DNA from: Undaria pinnatifida
Lineage: Eukaryota > Sar > Phaeophyceae > Laminariales > Alariaceae
DNA length: 64,000 nucleotides
Direction of reading: 5' to 3'
Assembly (NCBI GenBank): GCA_012845835.1
Contig: JABAKD010000013.1
Span: forward strand, 10,357,128-10,421,127
The position numbers and the translations under genes were made by a program. Shown in pieces: positions 25,085-37,634 of this stretch (position 1 is its first letter; every line of letters starts with the position of its first letter). Under the pieces are notes generated by a model. The model made no database searches. It saw only the letters and a program-made list of their open reading frames with translations, and was not told the origin of the DNA.

Positions 25085-25560
25085 CATTATTAGCGTGTTC
25101 GCGAGATATTAAGTTTGGTTGGGTAGAAGTTGGGTAGGAAAATATATACGAGGAATTAGTGTTGGAACCATCAAATGTCACAATCCAATCCAAAGGCCGA
25201 CTCAAACCAACCCGAAAAACCAACGAATTTGCGAAGCATGTTTTTCGTATACTAACATATTTTTTGGTTTTTTAGTTGGTTTTTTCTTCGTGGGTTAGTT
25301 TTGTTGGCCTTGGGTTATCATGACGTTCGTCGGTTTCAACACTTCTTTACTATGTGTTTTCCAACTCAACATAATATTTGGAAATCGCAAAACACGCTAT
25401 TGATAAAACGCCACACGTCGAGCCACAAACGGGTCAGTCAGATATGAAGACACCTAATTTCGCAAATTACCTCACCAAAACTAACTACCATACCTAGCTA
25501 GCTCATAATTAGTTCACGACTTCCTACAAGTTACTATTAATATTCGTATAGTTAAGCAAG

Positions 25561-26689
25561 TCACAGCACCCTAAAAGTTACGGCCATCTTATTAACACGT
25601 CTTGCCTTCAGCTCCACGAGCAGGCCGTCTAGAATCTGGCTGGTGTCTGCTGAAAGGTTTTTCTTCAGCTCGCGAAGGAGGTCCTTGTACAGCCACTTGT
25701 CTGCAAGGCACAGGGGAAGGGTTCAGAGGAACAATAGGGGGGAGGAGGGGGGGGGCAACAGATAGCAACAGTTAACATCACAACTTGAAACACGAAGAAA
25801 TACACACATGCACAATGAAGAACGACCATGGTTTGGCACGATTCTACATGGTTGTTGTTGTCGTTGCCGTTGTTGTTACGGCACGAAGCGTAGCCCCCAC
25901 CGCGAGCAAATCGACCCCCCCCCCGCCCTTTCCCTCCCCCCGCCCTCCTCACTGCCCTCCCATAGCTACCCCCGACCCGCAACGCACAACGCCTCCGCGC
26001 AACTCCACACCCCACGCACGCAAACACGCCCCCGCACACAAAATCCTCATCGAACACCGCCACCACCACCAGCTGTTGAATCGTTCTCACCACCAATTTC
26101 CGGGTTGTCCCAAACCTTGCTCGCCAGACACGCAGCCTGTCCTGTGATCACCAACTAGAGCTAGAATAATACCATGAGCTAGCTAACGCCAGCTCATGCG
26201 AGAACAACAATGACACCAACAACACGCACCACCGCGCCCCCGCACACAAGACCACAACGTCGACACCAGCACCCGCAGCCCCCAAAACCGTTCACTGCAT
26301 CGTGCTCACCTCCCATTTCCGGGTTGTCCCTAAGCTTGTTCGCCAGGCACACGACGACGTCCACATGGCGGGGGGTGAGGGCCATCATCACCTGTTTTAG
26401 CCTCGTCAGGGCCACCACCTCGTCCTCGGCGACGCACCACCCCTTGCGGCTCCCCACCTGTCCAGGCGGAGGCCGAGTGGAAAGCTTAGGTTATTTGGGC
26501 AGTGAGGTGGTTGGCTGCAATTTTCCTGGGGTATTCTTCCACTCCAGCGTGATTAGAGTCTGTTCTGTGACCACGGACTTAACTTATGGCGACGAGTTAA
26601 CGTGAGAGCAACAACAACCACAACAACAGTAACAGTAACCGTAACAGCAACAGCAACAGCAACAACAGCACCAGCACCAACGCCAACAC

Positions 26690-26721
<32 letters not shown>

Positions 26722-29700
26722 CCATAACCCAAATTCGTTGGAAAGTCATGCCCGCAGTATCGTTCGTACACGTATTGAAAAAATTCGCCTGTTTTTGAAC
26801 TAAAAAAAATTGGCACGTCGAAGAAAACATGTTGCCTTGTTTTGCCACACGAACTGTTTGTATATACCTGGGGCCACGGGGGTTTGCTCATCGGACTGCA
26901 CTTTGCAGTTTACTACAAATCAGTGTTTTGCCTCAGATGGCATAGGAAAAAATTCCTCAATAGGTTGGGGATCTCGGGGAAAAAAAAAGGGGCGCCTCTG
27001 CCGTAGCATTGTTACCTCGACAGCCATTGTTCCTTCCACAACCATTGTTGCTTCGGCAACCATTGTTCGTCTCACATTCGATGGACATTTTTTCCCATTG
27101 GCTGGGCGCATACAACGGAAAAAAATACGCCCCTACTGAATCCGCTGAATAACTCTAACACTACTGTACATACCGCACCTGAACTCTGTACGCACTGCGC
27201 CTACTGTAGCGACCATACGCCCCACGGGGTGGGGGTTGTCAGCTTTTCGGAAGGGGGGGGGGGGGGGGGGGGCAGATGTAGTGGGAGGGGAGGAGAGAGA
27301 GAGGGCGGGCGGCCGGGCGGCCGGGGGGGGGGTAGGAGACAGAACCAGACAAAATAACATAGGAAACCCAAAAGTGGCATTCCAAATATATCGGCTACGA
27401 CTCATCAGTGGAGGGGCCGGTCAATTACAGAAAAAAATTGGCCCAAGCACTGCTTACCCCTCTGCCGTGACACACATGTAATATAGCCCCCCCCCACCCC
27501 ATCCCCCACTAACCTCTTGGATGAAAGGTTTGTAGGTGTGCGTCTTGTTGAAGACCTGAATACGGCGGTGATCGGTCGCCCCCGTCATCCGCACGCCGAG
27601 ACAAGGAGTTTCGCACGCGACAGAAAAAAAAAAACAGAGGCGCGGACGGAGAAAAAAAAGCAGCGACAGACAGGAGATTAGAACAAACACAAAACACAAT
27701 AACACAATAACACGATTCGCGAACAACTGAAGGGGTACGGCTATAAGGAATCTATCTCCCGTTCAGCGCGTACCCGCTGAGGGGGGAGGAGTAGCCGGGG
27801 TAAACACAAACACAAAATTTCTCACACGGTTGAAATTAGCCATAAGCCTGACGTCCCACATGAGGGGAGCTTTAACGCACCATCTCTATATACAGTACAT
27901 GCTTGTCACTCTGTCGACTCTTCCCACTCCCCCCACAGGGGTGGACAGGAAGGGGATAAGATAAGCACAACGTTTTTATGTAATACACGGAAGAGAAGTA
28001 ATGAGCGCCCAAATGTTGGAGATGTCTCCGCTAGAAATGTCTCCGCTAGAAATATAAATGATGCGCCGTCTCGAAGCGGAGGCCTGGTCATCGTTGAGAA
28101 GAAAAAGGCAAGCAACAGATAGGTACCCCCCGCCCCCTTTCGTATATGCTATGCGCCCCCCTCGTTCCTTACTCACCCGGTTAAACCTAGCCACAAACCT
28201 GACGGCCCAAATTAGTGGAGCGTTAACGTATTTATCTGTCTATACACATTCGTCTATATGCCCGCCTTCCTTCCTTCATCTCAGCCAGTTGGACTTAGCA
28301 ACAAGCCTGACGTTCCACATCGGGGAAACGTTAACCTTCCTGTAACGTTTGTTTCCCCGTTCCGTCTCGAAAGGGACGCATGCTTCACGGCCAAATGACC
28401 AAGGCAAGCAACACATAAAAATAAGCACCTCGCCGCCTCCCCTTTATCTTACCCAGTTGAACTTAGCGACAAGCCTGAAGTCCCACAGTAGGGGAGCGTT
28501 AACGTGGTCAATCGAAGCGGCGAGGTGCATCGAAGGCGATGACGCCAGCTCGGCCAGTGCTTCCTGCGAATCCTCGTTCCGAAACTGAGCGGGAAAAACA
28601 GGGGGGAAAAAACAGCGCGCAGCGTCACGGTACTCCGAGTGGGGGATGCGTGGTTGGTCGGTGTTGGGAACAACAGACACAAAAACACGAAAAACCAAAC
28701 AAATAATTGAGCTAAATTGACACATGACAAGGTTACAAAATACGCGAAAGTGTGGTGCGCTTAGAGCCGTATTTTTCCCCACTGGCCGGAGGATAAAAAA
28801 AAAGTGCTGCCATGTCACAGGGCTTACAGTAAGTAGCGCTCAAAAAATAAAACACGACAAAAGAAAAAAAAACAAACGCCAGAGGGTGGTTGCACCCGGT
28901 AGCATATCTACCCGGGTGTCGCGCGCTTCTCACGCGGGTCCGACACATGGCTACCGTAGAGGCGCACCAACCATTGTGTTTGCATTCTGAGGGTGGTGGC
29001 TTGACAAAACAATTGTTGGTATATCTTACCCTAAAACCAAAGTGTTTTTGACCAAACCTTTGGCCTAGGTATAAAAAGTATATATATACTTAGTATACGA
29101 GTTCGGAAACCGAACCAAGAATAACAAGTGTTTTTTTTTGTTGCGAGATAATTACGTAGGCGTTTTGGTTCATGCTTTCTGTGGCTTTGAACGAGAATTG
29201 ACATTGCTTGCAGCAGCACGGCAGTGTTTGGTTGATCGCGCCAGCGGCACTATCAAGTAGATACAGCACGAGGACGGTGCTGACAGACCGGTAGAACACG
29301 CGAACAGACAGTTCGATGTTGCCAGTAGCCGGCAGGCAGCTACCTGCTGGGCCAGGTATTCTAGGCATAACAATTAATAAAAATGCAAAAAACAGGAATG
29401 ACTTCCCACAACCTTGGGCTGTTTGCCAAAAAACGGTACACCTCTATCGTAGAACGCGTCGGTCACTTCCCATTTCCCCCCACACTTGTGAACCCACGAG
29501 ATTGCTGACACACTATTTGCCCCATGTTAACCCTCGACACAACACCGCATGCGACATCACAACGCGGCTCCCCTCTCCCCCCCTTGACAAAATCGCTCCA
29601 CCCCCCGCGCTCTCCGCACGCAAAAAAATCCCACTGCGTTCTAGAAAACCAGGAGCTACTATGTTTCTGTACCTTCTGTCCGTCGATGTTGTTGATAAAA

Positions 29701-32700
29701 ATGTACAGACGCCGCGGAACGACGATGGTCTCAGGTTGGAAAAATCGGTCAACACCATCCCTAGCGCGGCCGCCCCCTGCCGAGGAACGCCTCATTAGCA
29801 ACCCACTCTCTCGCCGCTGGCCCGGAAGCTGCTGCAGCTGCAGTTGCTGCTGCTGCTGTTGTTGTAGCTGATGTTGCCGTTGCTGCTGTTGCCATTGCTG
29901 CTGCTGTCGTCGGTGTTGCTGCTGCCGCTGGTGATGTTCCTGGAACGCTTGAACAAAATTACGCGCGTAGGTCTGGAGGCTCGAGCAGGAAAGCTCCTTC
30001 TCCTGGAAACCCAATACCTATTTTTACGGGCGTTTAAAAGCGCGCGTACGCGGGGGGGGGTGAGGGGGGGGGGGGGGGTACTCAGTTTGTGCATGGCCAT
30101 AGCCGTATGACCGTAGTACTTCGCACCCCTACCATGCCGGGACGGAGCACGTCCGGTTTTCACCGACCAGGCAGACATTGCTTGAACCAAGCGCGAAGCA
30201 CCGTGAGGTGTTCGGCGAGTCGCATGAAGGGTGGAGTGCATCCTTTCAAGAACCGCTCGTAAGACGGACTTAGGCACCTTGTGCCTACTTTTCTTGCTTA
30301 TGGATGACAGCGTCAATGAGGTATACTCTGTCGGGGTGGGGGGGGTGGGGGGGGGAGGGGGGTGGACACGGTAAAGCGTCCCACGATATGGGTAGCACCT
30401 TTTGGCCACTTACGGGGCCCCTCACCTCAGGAGCAGCTGGCCAACATTTACATGTTGAGTACAGTAGGGGGCCACCAATAAGGCGGTATCTCTATACAAG
30501 GCAGTATCACGATATAAGGCGGTCAAAATCGCTTGGCGTGACTGGGGAATTGCACTCACAACCCGGGAATGAAATAAGGCGGCTCCCCCCGTCAGGCGGT
30601 CATATTTGCTCCGGCACACCGTCGCCTCTTACTGGGGGGACCACCTACTGTACCTACTGATACCCCCGCCTACTGTACCTATTAATACGCAATGGAGCTG
30701 TTCATCAGGTTGATTTGCTTTTGCTTCTCTAAATCGTGTTATGGAGGTGTAGAGCTCAACACCAGTTTGTGAACGCGTAGAGCTCAACACCAGTTTGTGG
30801 ACGCGTAGAGCTCATCAAGGGAGGAGCTGGAGAATTTTTATGCACACCTCCACAATAGTATTTAGTAGTGTTATTAGTATTAGTAGCATGTCGCAGAGGC
30901 GGGGTGGTCTGCCTGGCGGAGCGGCAGCTCTGCCCGTCAGCGCTACGCCGTGTCGTGTCGTGTCGTGTCGTGTCGTGTAGTCGTGTCGTGACGTGTTCGT
31001 GACGTCGTTCTCACCTCTTCTGACATTGAGTCGAGCAGATCGCGAACGGAGGCGTCCGCGGCGAACCCGTTGTAGCCGACCGCCACTCCGCCGCCTTCTT
31101 GCTCATCCACGTAGCTCTCCAGCTCCATCAAGAGCTAACAAAAGCAAACAAACAAACAAAACAAGTGCGAACACATGGGACACAGCACGGGTTGGGTTGG
31201 GCTCGGTTGGTTTTGGCTGCTTGCGGAGACATGTCGGTCCGAGAGACAACCGTTCCGCCCCAGCCCCGCCCTCACTCCGCAACCCATGCACAACCCTTTC
31301 ACCATCCTTCCGCAGCAGTGTTTGAAAGAAGCACTTCGTAACCTTCCCCTTGCTGCTGACCCCGAAGAAGAGGTTTCGGCCCCTTCATGCACAGCATACC
31401 ACAACGACAGATATACGATCTAGTTGATCTACTTCGTATACCATGTACCTGAAGATCGTGATCCCGTCCGCTGTATGAAAAGTCAACTTCACACCTCTCG
31501 CTGCACAGCATATCACAACGACATGTATACGGTCTACACGATCAACGAAATCAATTAGGATCTACATGATCACCGGCAAGAGATAGCATCCAGAGTATCA
31601 ACGGCAGATCTAGGATCTACAGCTGTAGATGATCCAACGACACCTTACACAATCTACATGATTTAGATCACGAATCTGTTCGATCTGAGCAAAAAAAAAG
31701 TCCACAACACACCTCTCGCTTGCTGCCGACCCCATAGAAGAGGAGGTTCCAGCCCCAGTCCATGTCCGCCTTCCACCGCGGGAACTTTCTCGCGTGCTTG
31801 GACGACAAGGCGTCGATGCTCGCCGCCACGGGTGCCTATCAGCGGAGAGAAGCGGGTAGCACGGAGGCGAAAATAAACGCGTTTTACGATAAAAGGGTGG
31901 CATTTGTTGGCGAAAAACAATATCTAGACGGCCCTACGAGTACTAGCACGTCAAACGGCAAGGAGGCAGGAACAAGGGGGTGGGTGGGCGGGCGGGATTT
32001 CTGAGCGACGGGTTTCCTCAAGTAAATAAGCACCCAGTGGCGTTGGAATTCCATGTTGTGCTTTATTATTCGTTGTATATACATAGTCGCTCATCCAATA
32101 CATTATCTTCGCACCTTTTCGCTCCCCTTCTCCCTCCCCAGGCGTAACTCAGACCCAGGGTCGCTGAGAAGGCTCTTGCCCCCCCCCCGCCCCCACGACG
32201 TCACTACGTGTCTATATGCGTGGTACCTATCAGTAGGCACTGGGATTGCTCCTCGGAATGCACCTTTATTTATTTTATTTAAAAAAAAAGAGTTTTATTT
32301 TGAGGGGGTGAGGATTTCTCAGAGAAAGAAAACACAAATGGTGCACCGTTACCGCCGCTGCACATGTCACGAACGTTCATTTTTTAAGTCCGAGCTTAGG
32401 TGGCGTGGCGGCGATAAGATGACACCCTGGGGCTGTATGGTTCGATATTATGCGATACGGCAGCACCGTCAGTAGAAGGATCGATAGCTGCAATGTCATC
32501 CTTTTGTCGGCCTGCCTGGCTGTTTCGTCTGCCTGGCTGTTTCGTCTTCCTGCCTGTTTTGTTGGCCTGCCTGTTTTTGTCTGTCTGCCTTTTTCGTCTG
32601 CTTGCCTGCCTGCTTGCCTGCCTTCCTGCGTAGTCTACCAGTTTGCTTCTCTGTATCCGTGTTTTTTCTACCTGCCTGTTTTGTTTGCGTGCCTGCCTGT

Positions 32701-35663
32701 GTATCCGTCTACGTCCCTTCTCTCTCTGGTGTGCGTTTTTTTTTGCTTAGTCCGACTTTTGGTGGAGCGGCGGTGATACGATATAAATGACATTGCAAGC
32801 TTTTCCTTGGGGATGTGATAACCTTTAAAACCTCGAGGGTGTCGCAAGTCGAAAAGGGGGGGGAGACTCTTGAAAAGTAAATAAACAAAGTAGCTACCCA
32901 CCGCGCAGCAAGTAATTCGGCAAGTAGCACGGACTAGCCCAGACGAAATCACAGCGTAGCCTGTACCACCATCTGCAAAACGACCGATCGCCGTGATCAT
33001 CTCCAAGACAGTTCGGTTCGGGTAGTATGCCTGCCTGCTTTGTCTGTTTCTGTATCTATCTGTGCCCCTTTTCTTGTCTCTCTCGGTCTGCCTGTCTCTG
33101 AACCTGTCTGTGCCCCGTCTCTGCCTGTCTGTCTGTCTGTCTGTCTGTCTCTGAACCTGTCTGTGTCCCATCTCTGTCCGGCTAGATGTCTGTGTCTCTT
33201 TTTCTTCTCTCTCCCGCACAAACTGCCTAGTATTTCTACTCACGAAATATGAGTTTTTCGGTTACAACCGACGGAATTTTATTACTATTTTCATGGGGGC
33301 TCTACATACGTATATGGTCCTTTTACGGTCAAAGGCAAAGAAGGAAGAAAGTCATGCCCACTCTCGCGCGCGCTGCAAGCTTCACGCGCGCATAGCTGCG
33401 CAAGCATGGCAGAGAGAGAGAGAGACACCCACGACACCGTCCGCTGCCGACTGACTGAATAGGCCTATAGTAGGGGCTGATTTAATACCGTTATTGCTTG
33501 TATATACCTAGTACTACAGGTGGGGATAAACAACGTACAGGTCCAAAACACAGCAAAACCCGACGGCACCGCAACCATCCCGGCAACCCCCCCCCCCCCC
33601 CCCCCCCCGCTACAAGAAACGCCCCCCCCTAGAAAATAACGCCCCCCCCCCCTAGAAGAGAACACCGCCCGTTTAGAAGAGAACGCCCCCCCCCTAGAAG
33701 AGAACACTCCCCCCCTAGAAGAGAACGCCGTCCGTTTAGAAGAGAACGCTGCCCCCGTAGAAGAGAACACTCCCCCCCCTAGAAGAGAACCCCCCCCTCC
33801 TAGAGGAGAACGCCCCCCCCCTAGAAGAGAACGCCCCCCTCCCCCTAGAAGACGCGCATGACACGGTAGGGGTGGGAAATTTGTATTCTGAGGCTCCTCA
33901 CTCAGTTGAGGAGCTCTTGACCTCTACCAAACAACGGTCCAACTTGTCGACTGTAAAAAGAAAAAGAAAAGAAGAAGAAAAAAACTCTGGACTGTGGATG
34001 TTTCAGTCGCTCCGTTTCCGCAACGCGACTGACGTACGACTTTCCACAAGCGAAACACACAAGACGTATGTTTTGTACCACAAACCACAACAAACGAATT
34101 GCGTCACACAAAACACGAAGGACTATTAATAGCCACAAAATACACAACACAAACCACAGAAACAAAACACAAAACACAAAACACAAAACAAGTGTTCAAA
34201 CACGAACACACGGTCGACAAAATCCTCGATCTCACAGCTATATTTTCTATTCTTACGAACACACAAAACGCAAAAACACGAAAAACGAAACAAAAAAAAA
34301 CTTTTAAACCACTTCAAAACATTGAAGACAGAAAAACACGCGCGGTACTAACACAAACCACTCCCCACACACCCCCCCCGCTCACCTGCGTCAATCGCAA
34401 CAGCTCTTTCAGCCTCGCATCCCCCATTTCCCCAGTGTACCGTCCCATGTCGCCCCCACCCCCCTCTCCGCGCCCGCCTCCCTCCTCCCCCTCCCCGTCA
34501 CTCTCCCGTTCTTCGCGCGCTCGCTTCCGCCCGGCCGCTTCTTCCCTCAATCGATCTTCCTTCGCCACTCTCGTATACTTGTTGCGTGCATGATACCCGC
34601 GTCGCCGCACAACTCGCGAAAAGCCGGGGACGCCGCCGGCGCTCCCCCCCCCGCCCCTCCCGCCTCCGCGCTTACTTTCGGCTATCGATGCGGCGGTAGC
34701 AACACCCCCGGGGATGATAGCAAGGGTGTCCACCCCTGCTTGGCTGTTGAAGTATGCCTGTGCGCCTACGGGGACGGCGGAAAAAGCCTCCGTGCGGGGC
34801 TGCGGGGGGAGGGGGGAGGGAGGGAGGGGGGAAGGAGGGAGAGAGAGGGGGGGAGAGGGAGGGATGGTCGGATGGAAGGGAGGGGGGGAGGGGCGGAGGG
34901 AGGGAGGGAGGGAGGGAGGGAGGGAGGGAGGAAGGGCCCTGTTCACGGCTTAGCGCAGCTTCGACAAAATGATCGGAAAACACTTGAGTCATAACCTTAC
35001 CGTATCCCAGACGTCGTGGGAATAATATGGGAATGAAGCAACAATCAAGACTTTCTAAAAAACGCGCAGCTCGTGAAACAAACAAAAATAACGTTTTCAG
35101 TAGAATTATTCCGGCTGATGTACCTGTACGTATAGACCCGGGGGGGGGCAACTGGGACAAAAAGAGGTGACGCGAGCGACCCAACACAAAGGCCGACCCC
35201 TCCCCGCCCCCCCGATCCCCCAAACCTCGCACCTTCTTGCTCTGGTTGGAAAACCCTCCTCCCACCTCGCCATCGCTCTCCTCCTGCACATGAAAGCAGC
35301 AAGCGGCGGCCGGCATGAAACCATAGGGGCGGCCTTTTTGTTTATGATGCTGTTCACATGAGGAGGGCTATCCCCAAGCACCGACTTCGAGAAGCTAATC
35401 AACAATCCCATGACCTTGGGATATACTAAGTAACAAAAAAATAACCTAGGTATACAACAACGAATTTACGGAGGAAATAAATAAATGAACAAATAAAGAA
35501 ATTATTAATATTAATCAGACGGAGGAAATAAAGCAACAAATCAATAAATCAACACTTGTCGAAGTAAATAAATAAATAAATAAATGAATAAATAAAAAAA
35601 TAAATGAATAAATAAAAAAATAAATGAATAAATAAAAAAATAAAAAAATAAAAAATAAAAAAA

Positions 35664-35730
<67 letters not shown>

Positions 35731-37634
35731 ACAAACAAACAAATAAACATATAAAAAAATAAATGAATGAATAAATAAATAAATAAATGAATGAATAAAA
35801 AAATGAATGAATAAATAAATAAATAAATGAATAGATAAAAAAATAAAAAAATGAAGAAATATAAAAATGAAAAAATATAAAAATGAAAAAAAAAAAAAAT
35901 GAAAAAATAAAAAAATGAAAAAATATAAAAAAAAAAAAAATAGTAATCAGGACTCACGATATACACTAAAACCTATGTACGCCACTGTTTTTACTCTAAA
36001 TAACCATATTGGTCTTCATCACTACGATACGTTTCCCCATAACAAAACAGAAGTGTGTTCCTTTGTCCTGAAGTGGCTGCTACGACCGATAGCCCAAACC
36101 AGCTATACTTTCGGGCTACGTGGCCGCTACGACCAGCCCAACGCAGGCTGGCTGGCTTTCAGTGGCAGATAGCTGACTGCAGGCGACGATGCACAGCACG
36201 AATAGCCCGCAGTACACTACGTATTACGGAAGACAACACCAATCAGGACCCACGACTGATCTGCCACGGCAGATAGATCTCTCACCTATATATTTCATCT
36301 GTATAGATTTAGATCAACACATGTTTGCCGGGTGAGCCATATCGTATGATCTGCATGACCTGTTATACCTACAGCAGGAGCACACGATTGCCGTGTGGGA
36401 TACACAAGATGCAGCTCTTCTTTTGCGCTTCGTCTCCTCGACGGCAGGCATATATAGGAGCTGTCGGTAGATGCTCTAGATCATGTACTGTCCCACGTGG
36501 TCAAAAATGTAACCGCTACCCCTGCAGTACATGGCCCATGTCTTCGCTTCGTCAGAGGCATAACGGGGACGAGCACTACACCCCCCCCTCCCCTTTACAT
36601 GTATATTGGGGTTGGCGTTGGTTGGCAACGACTGTGTAAAATATGCTAGTCACTACGGGAGCTAGACAACCAGGGTACCGTTTTTTTTGTTCTCGTTTTT
36701 TCGGTCACCAGGATGGTTATCAAGTAGATCATATGGTGCGGTGTGGAGAATCCTAACTCCGCACAAGGGGAATGATCGCATCACGTAGTGTGAATATGGT
36801 AAGGCACCCACGAGGCGGTTGCATAGTAATACCCATTGCTGTCTCCGGAGTGGCCAAACCAGAAAACAAAGTAACTCACTGGCGCTGTCATCCATAAGCA
36901 AGAAAGTAGGCACAAGGTGCCGAAATCCGTCTTACGAGCGGTTCTTGGAAGGATGCGGTTCACCCTTTATGCGACTCGCCGAACACCTCACGGCGCTTCG
37001 CGCTTGGTGCAAGCAATGTCTGCCTGGTTGGTGAAAACCCGACGTGCTCCGTCCTGGCATAGTAGGGATGCGAGGGTCTATGGTCATACGACTACGGCCA
37101 TGCACAAACCGAGTACACCCCCGCCCCCCCCCTCCCCATCCCTACCTCTTCATCGCTACTCCCAAAAAAGCCTCCTTCGTCCTTTCCACCCTCCTCCTCG
37201 GAAGACCACATGGCCTCTAGCGCTAGCCTCCTCGCTTTTTCCGCCGCCCTCTTCCTCTTCCCGCCCTTAGAGGCCTTCCCCCCGCCTCCGCCCCTCACCC
37301 CCCCCTTCATGGCCCTGCTTCCACCCCCCCCGCTTGTGGTCTTGCTCTTGATCTCCCCCTTCGTGGCCTTCCTTCCCACCACCCCCATTGTAGCTTTGCT
37401 ATTTACCCTCCCCTTTGCGGCCTTGACTCCAGTCCCCCCTTTTGTGGCCGTGCCTGCAACCTTTCCCTTCACATCCCCCTTTGTAGCCTTGCCCTTGGGG
37501 GTTTTTATACCACCCTTGCCCTTTCTCGCGGCAGCGGCAGCATTGGCGGTGGCGACGGCGGCTTTCATTTTGCTGCTTGGGGATGAGCGTCGTGCGGAGG
37601 TGCGAGGGCTAGCCATCGCCTTTTGTTTAGCCTT
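25561..37634 (-). CDS. ORC2: Origin recognition complex subunit 2
   Basis: Exons (- strand): 37634-37146, 35283-35233, 34757-34386, 31835-31713, 31134-31015, 30002-29673, 28584-28453, 27555-27514, 26457-26310 and 25700-25561 (TGA). All junctions are phase 0 except the last (phase 1). The joined protein is about 640-650 residues; human ORC2 is 577. ORC2-family matches run in order: WGWNLLFYGVGSKRE (LGFNxLLYGxGSKRxLLE), VAVGYNGFAADASVRDLLD, LYIFINNIDG, HLAASIDHVNAPLLWD (human ASIDHLNAPLMWD), FNWVFNKTHTYKPFIQE spanning exons 7-8 (FNWLWYETTTYSPYTEE), LTRLKQVMMALTP, and a C-terminal winged-helix-like KWLYKDLLRELKKNL region. ORC2 is a core ORC subunit that marks replication origins. Exon 1 is Lys/Gly/Thr-rich and disordered. 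Exon 6 has a Gln/His-rich insert after the AAA+-like helix. An ATG lies at 37616, but an in-phase acceptor at 37635 also allows fusion with the PHD gene upstream. Confidence 0.9.
26091..26141 (-). pseudogene. Pseudo-exon copy of ORC2 exon 9 3' end
   Basis: The 51-nt segment is bounded by an acceptor (CACAG) and a donor (GTGAGAAC). It encodes CLASKVWDNPEIG, a diverged copy of CLANKLRDNPEMG at the end of exon 9. Its phase would allow in-frame inclusion of 17 codons between exons 9 and 10. Skipping it gives a better match to the spacing in human ORC2, so I treat it as an intronic duplicate that may or may not be used. Confidence 0.6.
26600..26725 (+). repeat. (AACAGC)n-type microsatellite
   Basis: About 125 bp of AACAGC, AACAACA and ACCGTAACAGC units upstream of ORC2 exon 9, in the intron. 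It is non-coding. Confidence 0.8.
27821..28335 (-). repeat. Three intronic copies of the ORC2 exon 7 end plus donor
   Basis: Segments 28280-28335, 28172-28227 and 27821-27876 each repeat, on the - strand, the exon 7 tail (GTTAACGCTCCCCTACTGTG, then GACTTCAGGCTTGTCGCTAA, then GTTCAACTGG) with a following donor-like GTGAG or CTGAG. They are diverged from one another (for example TTAACCGGGTGAGT and TTCAACCGTGTGAG). All lie in the intron downstream of the true exon 28453-28584, spaced irregularly. Confidence 0.8.
29090..29370 (-). repeat. Dispersed repeat, partner of 12731-12990
   Basis: Its reverse complement matches 12731-12990 over most of its length with scattered differences. It lies in the ORC2 intron between exons 6 and 7. 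No terminal inverted repeat was found. Confidence 0.7.
30070..30330 (+). repeat. Dispersed GTCGGGTTTTCACCGACCAG repeat
   Basis: It contains GGCCATAGCCGTATGACCGTA, a GGACGGAGCACGTC core, TTTTCACCGACCAGGCAGAC, ATTGCTTGAACCAAGCGCGA and GATGACAGCGTC. Related copies are at 2940-3125, 36885-37110 (opposite orientation), 38460-38560, 59445-59690 and 61930-62190. It is a non-coding family found in introns of both - strand genes, and one copy lies in the left gene. The type of mobile element is unknown. Confidence 0.7.
30462..30650. mobile_element. pogo/Tigger-like MITE, clean TA borders
   Basis: It starts TA-CAGTAGGGGGCCACC followed by AATAAGGCGGT and ends GGGGGGACCACCTACTG-TA. Inverted ends of about 25 bp and TA on both sides make this the best-preserved 189-bp copy of the family. 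It lies in the ORC2 intron between exons 5 and 6. Confidence 0.8.
31340..31392 (-). pseudogene. Pseudo-exon copy of ORC2 exon 4 end
   Basis: On the - strand this reads AACCTCTTCTTCGGGGTCAG, then CAGCAAGGGGAAGG. It is a diverged copy of the true exon 4 end that codes NLLFYGVGSKRE at 31713-31750. It lies in the intron directly downstream. Another weaker fragment is at about 31490-31510. Confidence 0.6.
32490..33215 (+). repeat. CCTGCCTGTTTTGTC / CTGTCTGTCTG low-complexity blocks
   Basis: Two CTGCCTGTCTG-type microsatellite blocks (32500-32720 and 33020-33215) lie in the long ORC2 intron between exons 3 and 4. Between them is a repeat of a segment near 32370-32460 (CCGACTTTTGGTGGAGCGGC against CCGAGCTTAGGTGGCGTGGC). 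No exon is recognised here. Confidence 0.65.
33605..33860. repeat. CTAGAAGAGAACGCCCCCCC minisatellite
   Basis: About twelve units of roughly 20 bp differ mainly in the length of the C run and in a CCGTCCGTTTAGAAG variant. The array is preceded by a pure C run (33590-33608). It is intronic. Confidence 0.85.
35560..35945. repeat. (AAAT)n microsatellite
   Basis: About 385 bp of AAATAAAT and AAATGAAT units degrade to AAAAAATGAA at the right. The - strand frame is open (Leu-Phe-Ile-Tyr repeats) only because of composition. It lies in the ORC2 intron between exons 1 and 2. Confidence 0.9.

Larger units (their letters stand above)
18908..25560. other. Convergent intergenic region, repeat dominated
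   Basis: This lies between the 3' ends of the + strand ankyrin gene and the - strand ORC2 gene. It holds MITEs (19595-19940, 19966-20490, 20557-20901, 24880-25084), tandem repeats (22240-22520, 23136-23224, 24290-24660) and a dispersed repeat (22048-22130). Frames such as 21248-21721 (+) are open but show no domain, codon pattern or splice context that would support a gene. I see nothing recognisable in 20990-22040 or in 25090-25560. Confidence 0.5.

Noticed and set aside
35515-35966. Leu-Phe-Ile-Tyr-rich frames that look like membrane proteins
   Set aside because: They are translations of an (AAAT)n microsatellite.
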